A stretch of 64,000 nucleotides of DNA from Diphasiastrum complanatum (GCA_029204225.1 CM055109.1:18541783-18605782); one strand, 5' to 3'. Counted from the stretch's first letter, positions 1 to 12,244 are shown. Numbers and translations: made by a program. Notes: generated from the letters alone by a model not told the origin.

Positions 1-273
1 ATGTTACTCACATCCTTACATTAAATACATCTCTCATGTAAATAGTTTGGTTGTATTTCTAAGAAACATATTCTCAATTGAGCATAGATGATTGCAAGAA
101 TGTTCTTTATAAGGCCAAAATTTGATTAGGTATCTAATGGTGAAGGAAAATCATACCACATTTGTGCTTTATGGATGGCCACTGATTGGAGTTTAGCTTA
201 AAGCTTGACAAATTTGCAATAGAGTTTGCAACATACTAGAAAAATAACTTTTAGTAGATGTGTGCACGTCAAC

Positions 274-817
274 TGTGAAAATATGGCAAAATCTAGCTTT
301 GTTATGTAATTAGCCAAAATTAGGTTGTGACGTAGCTTGAGCCAAGTTAGGCTTATGACATTTGTCAAGTTTAGATTTGGTGTGTGACATGTCTCCATGT
401 GTTGGCATGAGAGTTAGTGACCAATCAAAAAGCTAGAATCTATCAAAATGTTCCAATCAAGATTTCACTCCCCTCTACCTCGAGTAGCTACATATAGAAG
501 CATCAATCCATTTGTATCGGAAGTTTTTGGAGTTATGAGATCTCTACACTATTTTGAGTCAAAATCTGTTAGTCTCTCTACTCGAGTTCTTGATTGTGGA
601 TTCTCTCTCTACCCGAGAGGAAGGCATTTTCATACTTAGTTTTTAGTTGTACAAATCTCCACGTGTGAATGTACTTGTTTGATTGATTTATGCATGTAGA
701 AAAGTACTCTTGGAATAGATCTTGGTTTTCAATCTATATGTGATCTATGTGCAATCACCACATCTTAGGAGATCAAAATAACACTTTGGGCCATTCCCAC
801 ACGTGTGAAACTCAACA
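274..817 (+). mobile_element. 5' LTR of copia-type deletion derivative CopD
   Basis: The segment starts TGTGAAAATATGG and ends AACA, and is followed at once by a primer-binding site. The first ~33 bp recur at 1860, where a second LTR would begin. It carries two pyrimidine-rich motifs of the form CTCTCTAC(C/T)CGAG (around 575 and 607), also found in the CopF LTRs, so the two families are probably related. A CACACGTGTG palindrome lies at 798-807. The start rests on the repeat at 1860 and is less certain than the end. Confidence 0.7.
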
Positions 818-829
818 TGGTATAAGAGC
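818..829 (+). other. primer-binding site of CopD
   Basis: TGGTATAAGAGC directly follows the LTR. It differs at one base from TGGTATCAGAGC, the complement of the initiator tRNA-Met 3' end used by most plant LTR retrotransposons. Confidence 0.75.
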
Positions 830-1892
830 TAGCCTAAGAAATCCATGCATACATCAAGAGTGATGAAAATTTTGCCTTGAAATCAAGATCTAGACAGTGT
901 AGTTGCATCTCTATGGCTATCAAGCGGTTTTTGGGGTCAAAATGGAACAAAAACATATTGGACTAATCCATGCTGGGTACTATACGGACTTTACTACTCA
1001 AGCACATGTGAGATTGCCAAAATTTGAATGTTTGGTGATTCTCCAAGGTAGATTCAAATCGAGTGCTTGATAGCTTGTTGGAAAGCTAGTGAAGTGTAGT
1101 TTCTAGGGCAATTGATCTCAACTCAATTCGATGTGGCTTGAGGAAGCTATAGGCTTTCAAAGTGAGTTAGGTAGGGCATGTAACATGTGTGGACACATCA
1201 ACTTAGGCTCACTTCTTGCTTTTTTGATCCAAAAACTCAAGGGAAAGCTTGCCAAACTTGTTTATTTGAGATCTAGATAGTTTTTTGAGGTAGTTTCATG
1301 CAATCCAATTGTATTTGAAGTGATTTTGTGTGCTTGAGTCAAGTTGACCCAAAATAGAATGGCCCTACATATCATAAAGATGAATGTTTCCAATGAAGTG
1401 TTGTGGGAGATTGGATCATGCACCTCATCTAAGGAGGCTTGGGACACATTGAAATCCATCTATGAAAAGAACACATTGAAGGATGATGGAGAGGTGAAAG
1501 TTTACTTCAAGAAGGACAAGCCAAGAGGAAGGGGCAAAGAGCAACATCAACATTTCAATAAGAAAAAGTCAAAGGATATGGCACAACAATCTTCATGCAA
1601 GTGGAGCTTTTCAAGTCAAAGATCATCATCAAGCATGGAGAAAGCACAAGGATGTAGTTGGCAAATTGGTGGAATGCTCTTCAATGGAATTGGCAAGTGA
1701 TTTCTACCAAAGAAACCTTAATCATGGATATGGTGAAGTTGCTGCTATGGAGGATCCCTTGGTTGGTTTTCACATCACATGCATACCAAGGATCCACTCA
1801 ACAAGTTTTAATAAGCTCCTTGGTCGATCTAGTACCTTATCAAGCTAGTTTTTGAGGAGTGTGAAAATATGGCAAAATCTAGCTTTGTTATT
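830..1892 (+). pseudogene. internal remnant of CopD with gag fragment and 3' LTR start
   Basis: Only about 1 kb separates the primer site from the second LTR start, so nearly all of pol is missing. The frame around 1344-1484 encodes a short copia gag (UBN2-type) piece with the typical MALHIIKMNV and EAWDTLKSIYE stretches, then passes into a lysine-rich tail. A polypurine run at 1851-1859 precedes TGTGAAAATATGG at 1860, which matches the 5' LTR for about 33 bp and then diverges. The 3' LTR is therefore truncated. This is a dead deletion derivative. Confidence 0.6.
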
Positions 1893-2094
1893 TTGCAATT
1901 CTTGTTTGTGAGAAAAACTCACACATGTGGAGCATGTTCCCACATGTGGACAACTAGACAAAAATATCATAGTTATGTTTGAGTTAGGGGTACTCAAGTT
2001 TTTAGTAGAGATCTAACCAAGTGTTGATGTTGATTAGGCCAATTTTTGGCAATTAGAGGCAAAAATAGACAAGTACACATGGCATGTTTGTGGA

Positions 2095-2639
2095 TTACGT
2101 AGACCAGCAACACAACAAGATCAAATGATGGTATGACAAGAGAGCTTAAGAAAGCTCTACACATGATTAAGATGATTAGTTACCAAATGAGCATTCTCAA
2201 GTGCAAGTTGGTATGAGTCATCATCAAGGACGCTTGGGATTCATTGAAGAAGCTTTATGAATCCAAGTCTAACTTTTAGACTATTGACTCTATGAAAGCA
2301 AATCTTGTCTTGTATGGCAAAAGAGTGAAGAAAGTCCAAATACTTTTATTTTGAGGGTTGGAACGCTTTTGAGTGATGAGTGTTAGCTTGGCAAATTATG
2401 AGAGCATTAAGGAAGTAGAGCTTGTAAAAAAGTTATTCTTAATGGATTTTTTGGATGCTCATGCTAACATTGTTCAAAATTTAGCTATTCAAAAGACTTT
2501 GCTAAGTTTTATGGATCTTCAAGAGATCTTGATCAATGAAGAATATAGGCTTCAAGCACGAAGTGAATCTACATTGACACTTCAAGAGGAGGCTATGTTC
2601 ACAAAGGGAAAATTCAAGGGCAAAACCAAAAATAAGTAG
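2095..2639 (+). pseudogene. gag remnant of a plus-strand CopE copy
   Basis: The region matches the gag of the minus-strand CopE element at 35028-35690. It begins at the AATQQDQ-like stretch and keeps the DAHANIVQ, LMDLQEILINEEYRLQA and MFTKGKFKGKTK segments. Several frameshifts and stops break it before 2373, and the first ~150 codons of gag are absent. No 5' LTR of this family is visible upstream, so the copy is 5'-truncated. 1893-2094 shows nothing recognisable. Confidence 0.75.
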
Positions 2640-2657
2640 TCTAAAGGGCAACATCAA

Positions 2658-3269
2658 GTGGATGCTTCTTCAAGTGGCAAAAAGAAGGATAGATCAAAGC
2701 TCAAGTTCTTCTATTGTGGCATAAAAGGACACTTTTCAAGTGAGGGCTACAAGAAGAAGAGAGATCAAGGAGACAAGCAAGGTAATCTTAATTTTGATGA
2801 GGATGGTTTGGATGTTCAGGATACAAATGATGATGCTTTTGTGATGTCTTCATGTATGCTTTCTAATGATGGAGATCTAGGTCCATGGTGGATTGATAGT
2901 GGATCAAGTTCACACATGACTTTTCGCAAAGAGTACTTCACTTCTTTGTTGAAATATGGAGATGACAAGAGGGTGATCTACATGGCCAATGATGGTGAGT
3001 GTGCAATCAAAGGGATTGGCACAATTCCTATTTCTCTCTCTACAAATAGGAATGTTCATTTGGAGAATGTTTTGTTCATTCCATCTATTACCAAGAATGT
3101 GCTTAGTGTGAGTCAATCGCTAAGTAAAGGACTCAAAGCTGATTATGATGGAGATGCTTGTATGATCAAAAGGAAGGATATCTTGATTGCAAAAGGTAAA
3201 AGGCAATGGAAGTTGTTCAAACTAGATGCTTGTGTTATTGCTAGCCAAGTTGGATTTGTTGCAAGATAG
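2658..3269 (+). pseudogene. zinc knuckle and aspartic protease of the CopE copy
   Basis: A 203-codon open frame covers the nucleocapsid knuckle and the copia protease. In the minus-strand sister copy the knuckle reads CFYCGIKGHFASEC (CX2CX4HX4C). Here the first and last cysteines are replaced by Phe and Gly, so the zinc site is lost. The protease active site is WWIDSGSSSHMT, equivalent to DSGAS. The frame runs on through the NVLSVSQ segment to the pre-integrase region before a stop at 3267. It is decayed retroelement coding sequence. Confidence 0.85.
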
Positions 3270-3293
3270 AAAATACCTATTCAAGAGGTTTGG

Positions 3294-4117
3294 CATAAAA
3301 GGATGAGCCATCTCAACTTCAAGTCATTGGAGGTAATGGCTAGGAAGCAAGTTGTCATTGGTCTTCCAAGCTCCTTAAGTAGCATCAATCATGTTTGTGA
3401 TTCTTGTGCTTTGTCAAAGTCACATAGACTACCTTATACTAGATCTACATATAGATTTACAAAGCCTTTTCAAGTTGTACATTCGGATGTTCATGGAATT
3501 AAGACAATTAGCAATAGTGGAGCTAAGATGTATGTAACTTTCATTAATGATTTTAGTAGATTTTGTTGGATCTACTAAAGAGCAAACATGAAGTGTATGA
3601 TGTCTTTGTTAAGTTCAAGAATGCAAGGGAGAACCAATTTTCTACAAGGATCAAATGCTTAGGGAGGGACAATGGTGGAGAGTACATATCTACCAAGTTC
3701 AAGGCCTCTTGTGATGAGCATGGGATCAAGAGGGAGTATACAACACCAAGGACCCCACAACAAAATGGAGTGGCTGAAAGGAAGAGTAGGACTTAATGTG
3801 AAAGTTCCAAAGCCATGAGGTTAAGTGCTAAACTTGATAAGCCATTTTGGGATCAAGCTTTGTTGTGTGCTAATTTCTTGTGCAATAGGTGGCAGAGTGC
3901 TATTTTGGATGGAAGGACACCTTTTGAGATACTATTCAAGAGGAGGTCGAGTGTCAACTTTCTTAGAACTTTTGGATGCAGATGCTATGTCAACATTACT
4001 CTTGATAATAGGACCAAGAAGGGTCCATCTTCAAGGGAAGGTATTTTTGTTGGATATAGTGAGGTGAGTAAAGCCTACAAGGTTTACATTCCTTCTACTA
4101 ACAAAGTGAGTGGGTAG
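3294..4117 (+). pseudogene. integrase of the CopE copy, frameshifted
   Basis: Read in two overlapping frames, this shows the GAG-pre-integrase segment, the first catalytic Asp (VHSDVHG), the FSRFCWIY core and the second Asp (RDNGGEYIS). The third catalytic residue lies in NGVAERKS, followed by the FGCRCYVNI and GIFVGYSEVSKAYKVY segments of the C-terminus. A frameshift near 3575, a stop at 3796 and another break near 4112 prevent a full product. The order and spacing match the family. Confidence 0.85.
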
Positions 4118-4638
4118 AGATGTCATTTTTTATGAGGGGAACATTCCAAAGGTATCTTCAAGTACTATTGATGATGATGTGGATGGATCTAACATTCTTG
4201 ATGTTGATGTAAAGGATCCTACTTTGGATGGTGATCATGAAGGACCATTATCAAGTCAAAAACCAAGTAGAACATCAAGGGAAAGACAAATGCCTTCAAG
4301 GCTCACTTATGATGAAAAGGGTAGGCAAGTAGTTTTTGGAAATTATGTTGCTTTCCTAAGGATCAAGCTCTTATGAAGAATGGAACATGGAGATTGGTTA
4401 AGTTACCTAAAGACAAGAAAGCTATTAGATGAAAATAGATCTTCAAAGTGGAGACAAACCAAGATGGATCTATCAACAAGTACAAAGCAAGGTTAGTGGC
4501 AAAAGGATATGCTCAAGAACATGGGATTGACTATGATGAAACCTTTGCGCCCGTGGCAAACATGGTAAGCATTTAATCTTTAGCAAGCTTTTTTGAATGG
4601 TAATCTTGAGGAGGAAGTGTACATGGAGCAACCCGAGA
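4118..4638 (+). pseudogene. integrase-RT linker and start of reverse transcriptase, CopE copy
   Basis: The acidic linker (DVDGSNILDVD) and the PSRLTYDEKGRQVV segment are followed by an RT start with [20 protein letters not shown] and [10 protein letters not shown]. An internal deletion then joins MVSI to AFLNGNLEEEVYMEQPE. The RT stops at about 4638, where sequence of a different element (CopK) begins. The polymerase domain resumes only at about 6180. Confidence 0.8.
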
Positions 4639-6008
4639 ACTACTGAAGACCTTGCTAATCGCCAACGTGTTATGGGATGTTGTTACAGGTAAAGTAAAAC
4701 CTGAAGACAACACAGAAGACTCAAAGTGAAATTGAAGGATGGTAAAGCTTTCAAGCTTGAAAGTCAAGGCATTCAAGGATTCAGATTAAGGGGGAGTGTT
4801 GGATTATTCTCCTTTTTACTAATCGACTAATTTTTTAATCCTCATTCATTATTTATCTAGTTCTGTGGATTTTCTCGTGTTTTTATATAGTGTGCAAAAT
4901 TACAAGTGTTTTTACACAGTCTGCAGAAATACACGGAGTTTGACAATAGTGTCGCATTCTCTCTCTCTACAATCCAAACATCGTCGCCTGTCAAGAATTA
5001 CATGTAAAAATGTACTGTCGTCTTCTTCACATTTTTTGCATGTCAGGAATTATGTGTAAAAATGCAGAGTCGCATTTTTTGCATTTTTCAAAGTGCCTTA
5101 AATGTTAAGGAAATGACTCTAGCAAAGTGTGGGGCTACCCCAATATTAAAGAAAATGAGATTTTATGACACTGTCGTCTTTTCGCAAAAAGCCGACACTG
5201 TCACCTTTTTGCCACAGTGTCGCCTGTGGCAGTTTTAGTTCATTTCTGTAGAGTGATAGTTTTAGTTCATTTATGCAGACAGACTATTTATGGCCAGTTT
5301 TCATTGCTTATCAACAATCAATTTCTGAAAAGGAACTGGATGAATGCCAACGGACACCAACCAACTGGCAATCACATTTGACGACCTAATTACTTAGTAT
5401 AAATCAGCTGTTCATACATCTCATTATCAATGATCAAGATCTGAAATGTTATTGTGAATTGTGAAAGAGTTGAGTGTTATTACACAACGCTTCCTGCGGT
5501 CTTATCAAGCATATCATTCACAATCAGAAAGTATTGTTGTTAGCTCTCTATCAAGCTTCCAAGTTTGAAATCTCTTAAGCATTCTAGCTTAGTCTTTTAG
5601 AGATTTATTTAGAGTTGCTATTGCGCTACTGCTTATTTAGCAGAGCTACTTATTATCAGACTTATTCCCAGTTACTTAGAGATAGCTTAGAGTGCGCGAT
5701 TTTTATCCGCTATTGTTTTGTGCTCATTAGCATCTAATTTTGTATTTCTGAATCAATACTATCTTCTTATTGCATTCAGTATTCAAAATGCATGCATCTC
5801 TGTATTGATTTTGTAACTAATAGAAATTGTCTGAGAACTCAATACTTATATTTGGCTATGTAAATCACTTAGTATCTAGTGATTTCAAAGTTAGTTTAAA
5901 GATTGAACGTGATTTTTATCACTACTGCTTTGTTTAATTTTTGATAGGCGTAGTCATGCATCGGAAGTAGGAAGTTTCCGCATTACATTATCTATCATAT
6001 TTCCGACA
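4639..6008 (+). mobile_element. 3' end and LTR of copia-type element CopK
   Basis: About 150 bp of 3' internal sequence ends in the polypurine tract ATTAAGGGGGAG (4785-4796). An LTR starting TGTTGG at 4797 and ending TTCCGACA at 6008 follows, about 1.2 kb long. No primer site follows 6008, as expected for a 3' LTR. A TATAAA-like box lies near 5398. The upstream part repeats a GACACTGTCG-type motif. The inverted piece at 7803-8265 matches the first ~465 bp of this LTR. It sits inside the RT gene of the plus-strand CopE copy. Confidence 0.65.
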
Positions 6009-6179
6009 AAGTTTAATGTCCATATTGTCATGTCCGTACATATAGAATACCTCTTTTAGACCTAAAAAACATGTTTTGGATTATGCCCATCAAGATTATG
6101 CCATAAAAGCTCGCCAAAAACTGTCAGAAGCTCGCAAAAAAAATCACACCCCTTCTTCAATCTACTTTCATTTGTCAAG

Positions 6180-6988
6180 AAGAAGTATGCTACTTCTATT
6201 GTAGAAAGATTCCATATGGTAGATGCAAAAGCTTGTGATACACCAATGGAGTCTCATGTAAAGCTAACTATAAGAAGTAATGAAAGATCCTTCAAGGACA
6301 TTACTCTCTATAGAAGCTAGTTGGTTCACATCATCTATCTAACCATTACTAGACCAAATTTAAGCTATTGTGATGGAGATTGAGTCATTCATGCAAGATC
6401 GTAGTAAGGAGCATGGAAGCTAGGAAACGATTTTTGAGGTATATCATGGGAACTCGAGATTTTGGCATATTGTATGAGGATCATCATCTATCTAATCTTT
6501 ATGATTTTCCATATTTGGACTATGCTGGAGATAAAATGAAAAAGGAAATTCATTTTTCTGTTATTTTCATAGGTGATGGAGCTATATCATGGATGTCAAA
6601 GAAACAAGCCACTATCTCATTAGTAGATCTAGTGAGGCCGAGTACAAAGCACTTACACATTGCACAAAGGAGATGGTATGGATCAAGGAGGATGATCAAG
6701 GATCTTCACATGCTGGATTTTCCAGAGAGCCCAATCATCTTTTGTGAAAATCTGTCAGCCCAAAGGTTGGCAACTCCAATCCTATCTTTCATTCTAGGGA
6801 GCAAGCCATTGAGATGGCATATCACTTTGTGAGGCAGCAAGGTCATGTCCAAAGGAGGGTGGAGCTTCAACATCGTTTCTTCAAGGGAATATGTAGCTGA
6901 TATCTTCACCAAATCATTGGGAAACATTTTTTTATGAATCATTAGGACATCACTTGGAGTGTTATCAAAGTCCATGCTAAAACTAGTT
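6180..6988 (+). pseudogene. RT C-terminus and RNase H of the CopE copy
   Basis: The segment resumes the interrupted CopE polyprotein with VERFHMVDAKACDTPMES and ITLYRS of the RT C-terminus. It continues into RNase H with YIMGTRDFGILYE, the ISWMSKKQATISL motif and the TSLGVLSKSMLK tail. Several stops and frameshifts are present. It ends just before a polypurine tract at 6989-6998 and the 3' LTR at 6999, which fixes the orientation. Confidence 0.8.
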
Positions 6989-6998
6989 GAAGAGGGAG

Positions 6999-7326
6999 TG
7001 TGAGAGATTTCAACTAGTTAAGTCAAAATTGCTATAATTTGTTTTTTATGGCATTTGAGGCCAATGTCATATTAGACTTAGATTTTGAATTTTTCAAAGT
7101 TATATTAGTCTAAAAGCTTTGAATGAACACTTTTGGAAAGTGTGAAAATACACAATTTTTAGTAGATTCAAATTTGAGTAGTAGAGACATTGAATCTAGT
7201 CACAATAATAGTTAGGGTTTTCTATTATGGAGGGATACCAAAGTTTGAATGTAGGTTTGGACTTGCTATAAAAGGTTGAACACTCATGGGAAGAGGGATC
7301 TCTCTCTCTCTCTCTCTTCTTCTCTC

Positions 7327-7405
<79 letters not shown>

Positions 7406-7650
7406 CATGCATATACATGGTTCTCTGGGTCTACTATCCATGGTGCACTATACTTGTGATATCTTGCAATTTTTTGTGTAGAATGTTTATTAATTGCTAT
7501 TTTCATATCCACACGTGTGAAATATAGTAGCTTACTATTTTTGTATGGATAGCAACTTCTTGTTATGATTCGATTGAAGTTTGATCAATATCTATTAGAG
7601 TTTGCATATCTTTCATAGTGTAGATGTTGATTTTTCTACATCTTGAGTTC
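6999..7650 (+). mobile_element. 3' LTR of the plus-strand CopE copy
   Basis: It starts TGTGAGAGATTTCAACTAG right after GAAGAGGGAG, and its order of blocks matches the reverse complement of the CopE LTRs at 31458 and 36306. A TATAAAAGG core box at 7268-7276 is followed by a long CT microsatellite and the CATGGTTCTCTGGGTCTACT segment. A CACACGTGTG palindrome lies near 7511. The LTR breaks off near 7650, where an RT fragment of another element begins. Confidence 0.75.
7299..7402 (+). repeat. (CT)n microsatellite inside CopE LTR
   Basis: About 100 bp of nearly pure TC dinucleotide, interrupted near 7318-7345, starts some 25 bp downstream of the LTR TATA box. Other CopE LTRs have a short GA/CT-rich stretch at the same place, so this is an expansion of an existing pyrimidine patch. 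Open frames of Leu/Ser or Glu/Arg repeats here are artefacts. Confidence 0.95.
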
Positions 7651-7656
7651 TAATCA

Positions 7657-7802
7657 TACTTGGGAGCTCGTGGATCCACCCATCAACAAGCATGTTATTG
7701 GATGCAAATGGGTGCTTAGAGTGAACTACAACAATGATGGATCCATCAACACAGTTCAAGGCAAGACTATGTGCCAAAGGATATGCTCAAACCCATGGCC
7801 TT
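7657..7802 (+). pseudogene. copia RT fragment
   Basis: The frame reads WELVDPPINKHVIGCKWVLR and YNNDGSIN, the start of a copia reverse transcriptase, then GYAQTHGLDI after a frameshift. It joins a CopE LTR fragment on the left and an inverted CopK LTR fragment on the right, so it is an orphan piece about 145 bp long. Confidence 0.7.
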
Positions 7803-8520
7803 GATATTGGGATAGCCCCACACTTTGCCAAAGTCATTTTCTTAACGTTTGAGGCACTTTTAAACAAAAATTCAAAAGATGCGATACTACAATTTTACTC
7901 GTAATTCTTGACAGGCAAAACAGACGAAAAAAGTGAAAAATGCAAGATTGTATTTTTACTCGTAATTTTTGACAATGTCGTTTTTAAAGAGAAAATTGAC
8001 TGTAGCAAAAAGATGACAGTGTCGGGTTTTGTAGTGAGAGAAAATTCTCAACACTATTGTCAAACTCCATGTATTTTGTACAGTGTCGGATTTTTTGCGA
8101 CAGTGTCGGGTGTTTTGCCTATGGAAAATCCTGAGTAAAAATGTAGACTGTGATGACAAACTGTTCAAATATGCAGACTATGGGACAACACAAGTAAAAA
8201 TACAGCAACATGAATGGAGGCAGATTAACATAGGATCTAAGAGAGTAGAGGAGATAAATCCAACACCCCCTCTTAATCTGGATCCGTAAATGCCTTGATA
8301 TTCAGACTAAGCAATGCACAAAACTTGTCCTAAAGATGGCGAGAGCCCTCTTCTTATTTGGTTACAAATGTGACCTAGAAGATGGCACAAGCCAACACCC
8401 ACACGATTTGCCTACCACTTCGTCCTGCTGGAGCGGTTGCTTCAAGTTCGATCTGCATTGCACCAGTTGACATGCAACCTCTTGAGTTCACATAGTGGCA
8501 TTGTAGCTGTGAGCAACTGG
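7803..8520 (-). mobile_element. inverted CopK LTR fragment with adjoining 3' internal sequence
   Basis: Read on the minus strand, an LTR starts TGTTGGATTT at 8265, preceded by the polypurine tract at 8266-8277 (CCCCCTCTTAAT on plus). It matches about the first 465 bp of the CopK LTR at 4797 and is cut off at 7803, in the conserved GGGGCTA block. 8278-8520 is the non-coding 3' end of the element and becomes unrecognisable rightwards. The two CopK pieces are in opposite orientation about 2.6 kb apart. Confidence 0.65.
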
Positions 8521-8771
8521 ACTTAGGTTCCATAGAATTGTCTTTGGAGATGATTTATAGTGATAGGCTGAGCAGTTGGTTGAGGTCCTACAGCCAACGT
8601 ACAATGTATTGAGGTTGGTGGATCGAGAGGGTTCTACACTCGGCCTTATTTACAAGTTTATAGATAGGACCAGGGATATGGATCTGATTTTTATGTGTAC
8701 TCTAATCATGTACTTTCCAGTACTTCTATAAGCAACGTGATTTTAGAATTGAGCTTATGTAGAAATTCTAG

Positions 8772-8981
8772 ATGGAGATTCAGTACAAGAAAGGAATTCA
8801 GGATCGTGTGGTAGATGCACTATCTCAGGTGGTGTATAAAACATCATTTGCAGTCATTGAGATTGACTTGCTAGTTGAAATTCGATGGGCTCGAATTTTT
8901 ACAATTAGTAGCTCTGATGTCATAGTTGTAGTCAATAGAGAAGGCGTCAAGATATCTCATAGTTTTTTTGGATCGTGGTAG
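8772..8981 (+). pseudogene. Gypsy-type RNase H fragment
   Basis: The 69-codon frame contains IQYKKGIQDRVVDALSQVVY, which fits the Ty3/Gypsy RNase H end normally written YKKGKENVVADALSR. Nothing upstream or downstream extends it convincingly. It is a short relic of a Gypsy pol gene. Confidence 0.6.
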
Positions 8982-8989
8982 ACTATAAG

Positions 8990-11900
8990 AGCTTGTGATG
9001 TGGTTTCCAAGTTGGAATTATCATAGAAAGGCCTTGGTCATGATCCAAGCAAATGGCAAAAGCACAATAGGAAGGCATTCGCTACTATTTGTCTTCAAGA
9101 CAACAACAATAGGGCAAGGTGTTTTAGTGAACATTGAGGTACATTGGGGCACGAAGGTGTCTATTAACAACCACCACAACTTAAAATAGCCTAAGTTAAG
9201 GAGGAGCCTCATTCTTCACATTAACTAGTTTGGTGCAAGTTGCTTAGGAGAAAGGGTTTCTAGCATGATTCCATCTATATCTAATAGTTATTTGTGTGAT
9301 TGCACAAGGCTCTACAACCTATTCACATCAACATCTTTCTACATTATCTACTTTGTCAATGCATGTCTCAAATATTCATCACATTGACATAATGATGCAT
9401 GAATAAGTTGGACGGCTCCCAACCAGGTCACTTGTTCTTTATTTGAGAGAGTAACCACTTGTCATTTGTTATTTCCTTATACAACATTGGTGTATGCAAG
9501 CTTTTGATCCAATAAAACTATATGCAAATTTAGACTTGTACTTGACCACAATCTCACCTCATGACCCAATCATTCAGATTTTAAAGCCATAGAGTTATCA
9601 CAATTAAGATTTATACATCCCTCATGATCAATAACATAGCCAATCTGACAATCCTTGAAAGCCACTAAGATTAAATGCAGTGAAGAAGTGAGCTAGATAT
9701 GATATATGAGAAGTTCAAAACAATCTCAATCGTATGACAAATTCTCCTCCGAAAAGTGGAAAGTGGGATGGGTGCTTGCTTATTCTTGCATTACATTCCA
9801 TTGTCATTGTGTGAGAGCAAAGGGAGCATAAACATGGAGACATCTCACTCTCGATGATAAAATGGTTTTTTCACCCACAATAAACAGCATCTTAAGTAGT
9901 TTTTTAACTTTGAGCCAGCTAGAGATTCTCAGGTCCTCAGTTGGTCAAACTACAAACATGACAGTTTTTCATATTCCTTCTAGTTTATTAGACAATGGGA
10001 AATCCTTATTATGTAATTGCTCAACCCCATCCCTCACAATGTACAATGATCCACTAGATTGGATGACCAACTATCCACAACTTTCTCCACAAAGCCTATA
10101 AAGTTTCATTGGTATACCAACCCTTGCTATTATCATTGTCATGACAAGTTCGTACACAAGATATCTCCTCTATTCTACTCTTATCTCTTTTACACTCATT
10201 AGATCAAAGCCTATGAGAAGTTCCAACCTGTTTCATATTCATTATTTGGAATAACTCATAATGCTTCTAAACACTAGCCACTATTGTTATGAAAGATTGT
10301 GACAAGCATATGTAGCTGAAAGATGGTCCAAACATAAAGGATCATATTCAAACAATAGAAAGCTTTGAGATCGTAGAAAATAATCTTAAAAAACTAGTTC
10401 TAGATTACTAACATTTCATAGATGAGTTTTACACTTGGTTCAATCAAAACCTAACATAAGGATAACCACCAATCGGGTTGTGACGACCAATGTTCAATAA
10501 AGAGACACAATATCATTCCTCTTAGAAATCCTATGCATTGTTGTCACATTTGCAAAGGAGAAGAATTCCAAATTATTGAAGACCAACAGCTCACTCCTTT
10601 ACCTTCAATGAAGCAAGCTCTCATAAGCATTTTTCCACAGAGAGCATGCTTTCAATATTGCCTTCTTCAATAATATCATTTACATACCATGCAAACCATG
10701 AGCTTTTTTTGGATTCATAATCTGCTTCAAGACCTTCAAATATGTACAATCATGAACATTAAAGATTTTCCATCTTACTACATTAAGTTTCATGCAAATA
10801 TGATAAGAAGAGAGCACTAGAATAGGTAAAGCTATGTCCTATTAATTCTTTTCCAAACTACAAATTTCTACTTTCAAATTAAAAAAACATCCTATTAGAG
10901 GAAGCAATACACCTAAATCACCAGTTAAAGTAGACTCTCTTTGCTCATTGCTAGGACCATTGCTAGGACTTTTGTCTTGTAGAAAGAACCATTTCAAGTG
11001 GAAGAGGCACAAGTGAAGACCAATGCTCATATTTTGCAGCAGCAATTTCTACATGGACACCTGCAAGCTCAAAAATACCATGCTAATATCAATAAACTTT
11101 GAGAGGATATATGGTGGCAATAGTGATAGAAAGGGATATCAAGAGGTGAAATGCATGGGAGGAAGTTCTAGGTGCAAATTACAAATATCAAACAAACTTT
11201 CATAGTGATGTCAAACAATAGTGTCATTATCTTGCTTGTCAAATTGTTTCATCATTATCTAACAAGATAGTCAACAAATATCACCAAAAAGAACACGTAT
11301 TGATATGGAGAAATTTTTTATAAACACAAACATAAAGTATGAACAAGATTAACACACAAAGCATCACATAACAAATGTAGATAGAAAACAATGATCATAT
11401 AGCAATCTCCTACAAAGATCACGATATGATCAACAAAATGTTGGTTGAAAGCCATATCCTATTGTATGAGTCTTTTACAAAGAGCTTAAGATCATGAAAA
11501 TCAATCACAAGAGCTCTCCCATGAGGATCCCAAGCAATACTAAATCATAAGCCTAACAAATGAATGGAAGACACTTAAGTTTATCCACAAATAGGGTTAT
11601 GGCATTGAAAATAGTGCACCCTCCTGGATGATCTACACTCTTTCAGTAGGACCCCCACTATAGTACCAAATAATGGTAGTTTGGGCCCTCAGCCAATCCC
11701 ACATATAAATGCATAACAAAAGGCTTATAGGCATCTAAATGAATACAAGAGATCCAGTCCAACAAATAAATATGGATAATCCATGCAATCTATGGATGAA
11801 TAGTCCATAGCATAATACTAAATGATTTTCTATCAGAGAAAGGATTAACAATTGTTTGAAGGACATTACTAACTAGGTGTGGAACCAAAAATTAGGATAT

Positions 11901-12244
11901 CGGTTCATCTTTCATAAAAATAAGAGAGTATTCATAGTTGGAATGAGATAATATGCCCTCTCCTTCAAGTATGTGAAGTCATCATTGCTTATTTAAGTAA
12001 ATGGATCAGAAAATGGACACTCTACAACAACCAGATATTAGTAAAATACTAAATTGGATAGTCAAAATTAAAAGATTTGTGGAACATCTCTATCAAAAAA
12101 GAAAGTGGACTTGCAATCTACCGAACCTCAATAAGAGAAGGCCAAGATAAAGAAGCCCAAGAGTTGGCCAAATTTTGATATCAAGATTCAATGAAGAAAA
12201 GAGCTAAGTGGGATACCAAGGCTACAAGATCATTGTGTAAAATC
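8990..12244. other. unidentified degenerate DNA
   Basis: I find no open frame with recognisable domain content, no LTR boundary and no convincing gene structure in this stretch. Base composition resembles decayed retroelement sequence on either strand. The short open frames at 9862-10101 and 11023-11205 lack homology that I can see. Confidence 0.5.

Noticed and set aside
7196-7527. Leu/Ser- or Arg/Glu-repeat open frames over the CT microsatellite (also 55161-55411 and 28033-28230)
   Set aside because: They are translations of a dinucleotide repeat and have no codon character.
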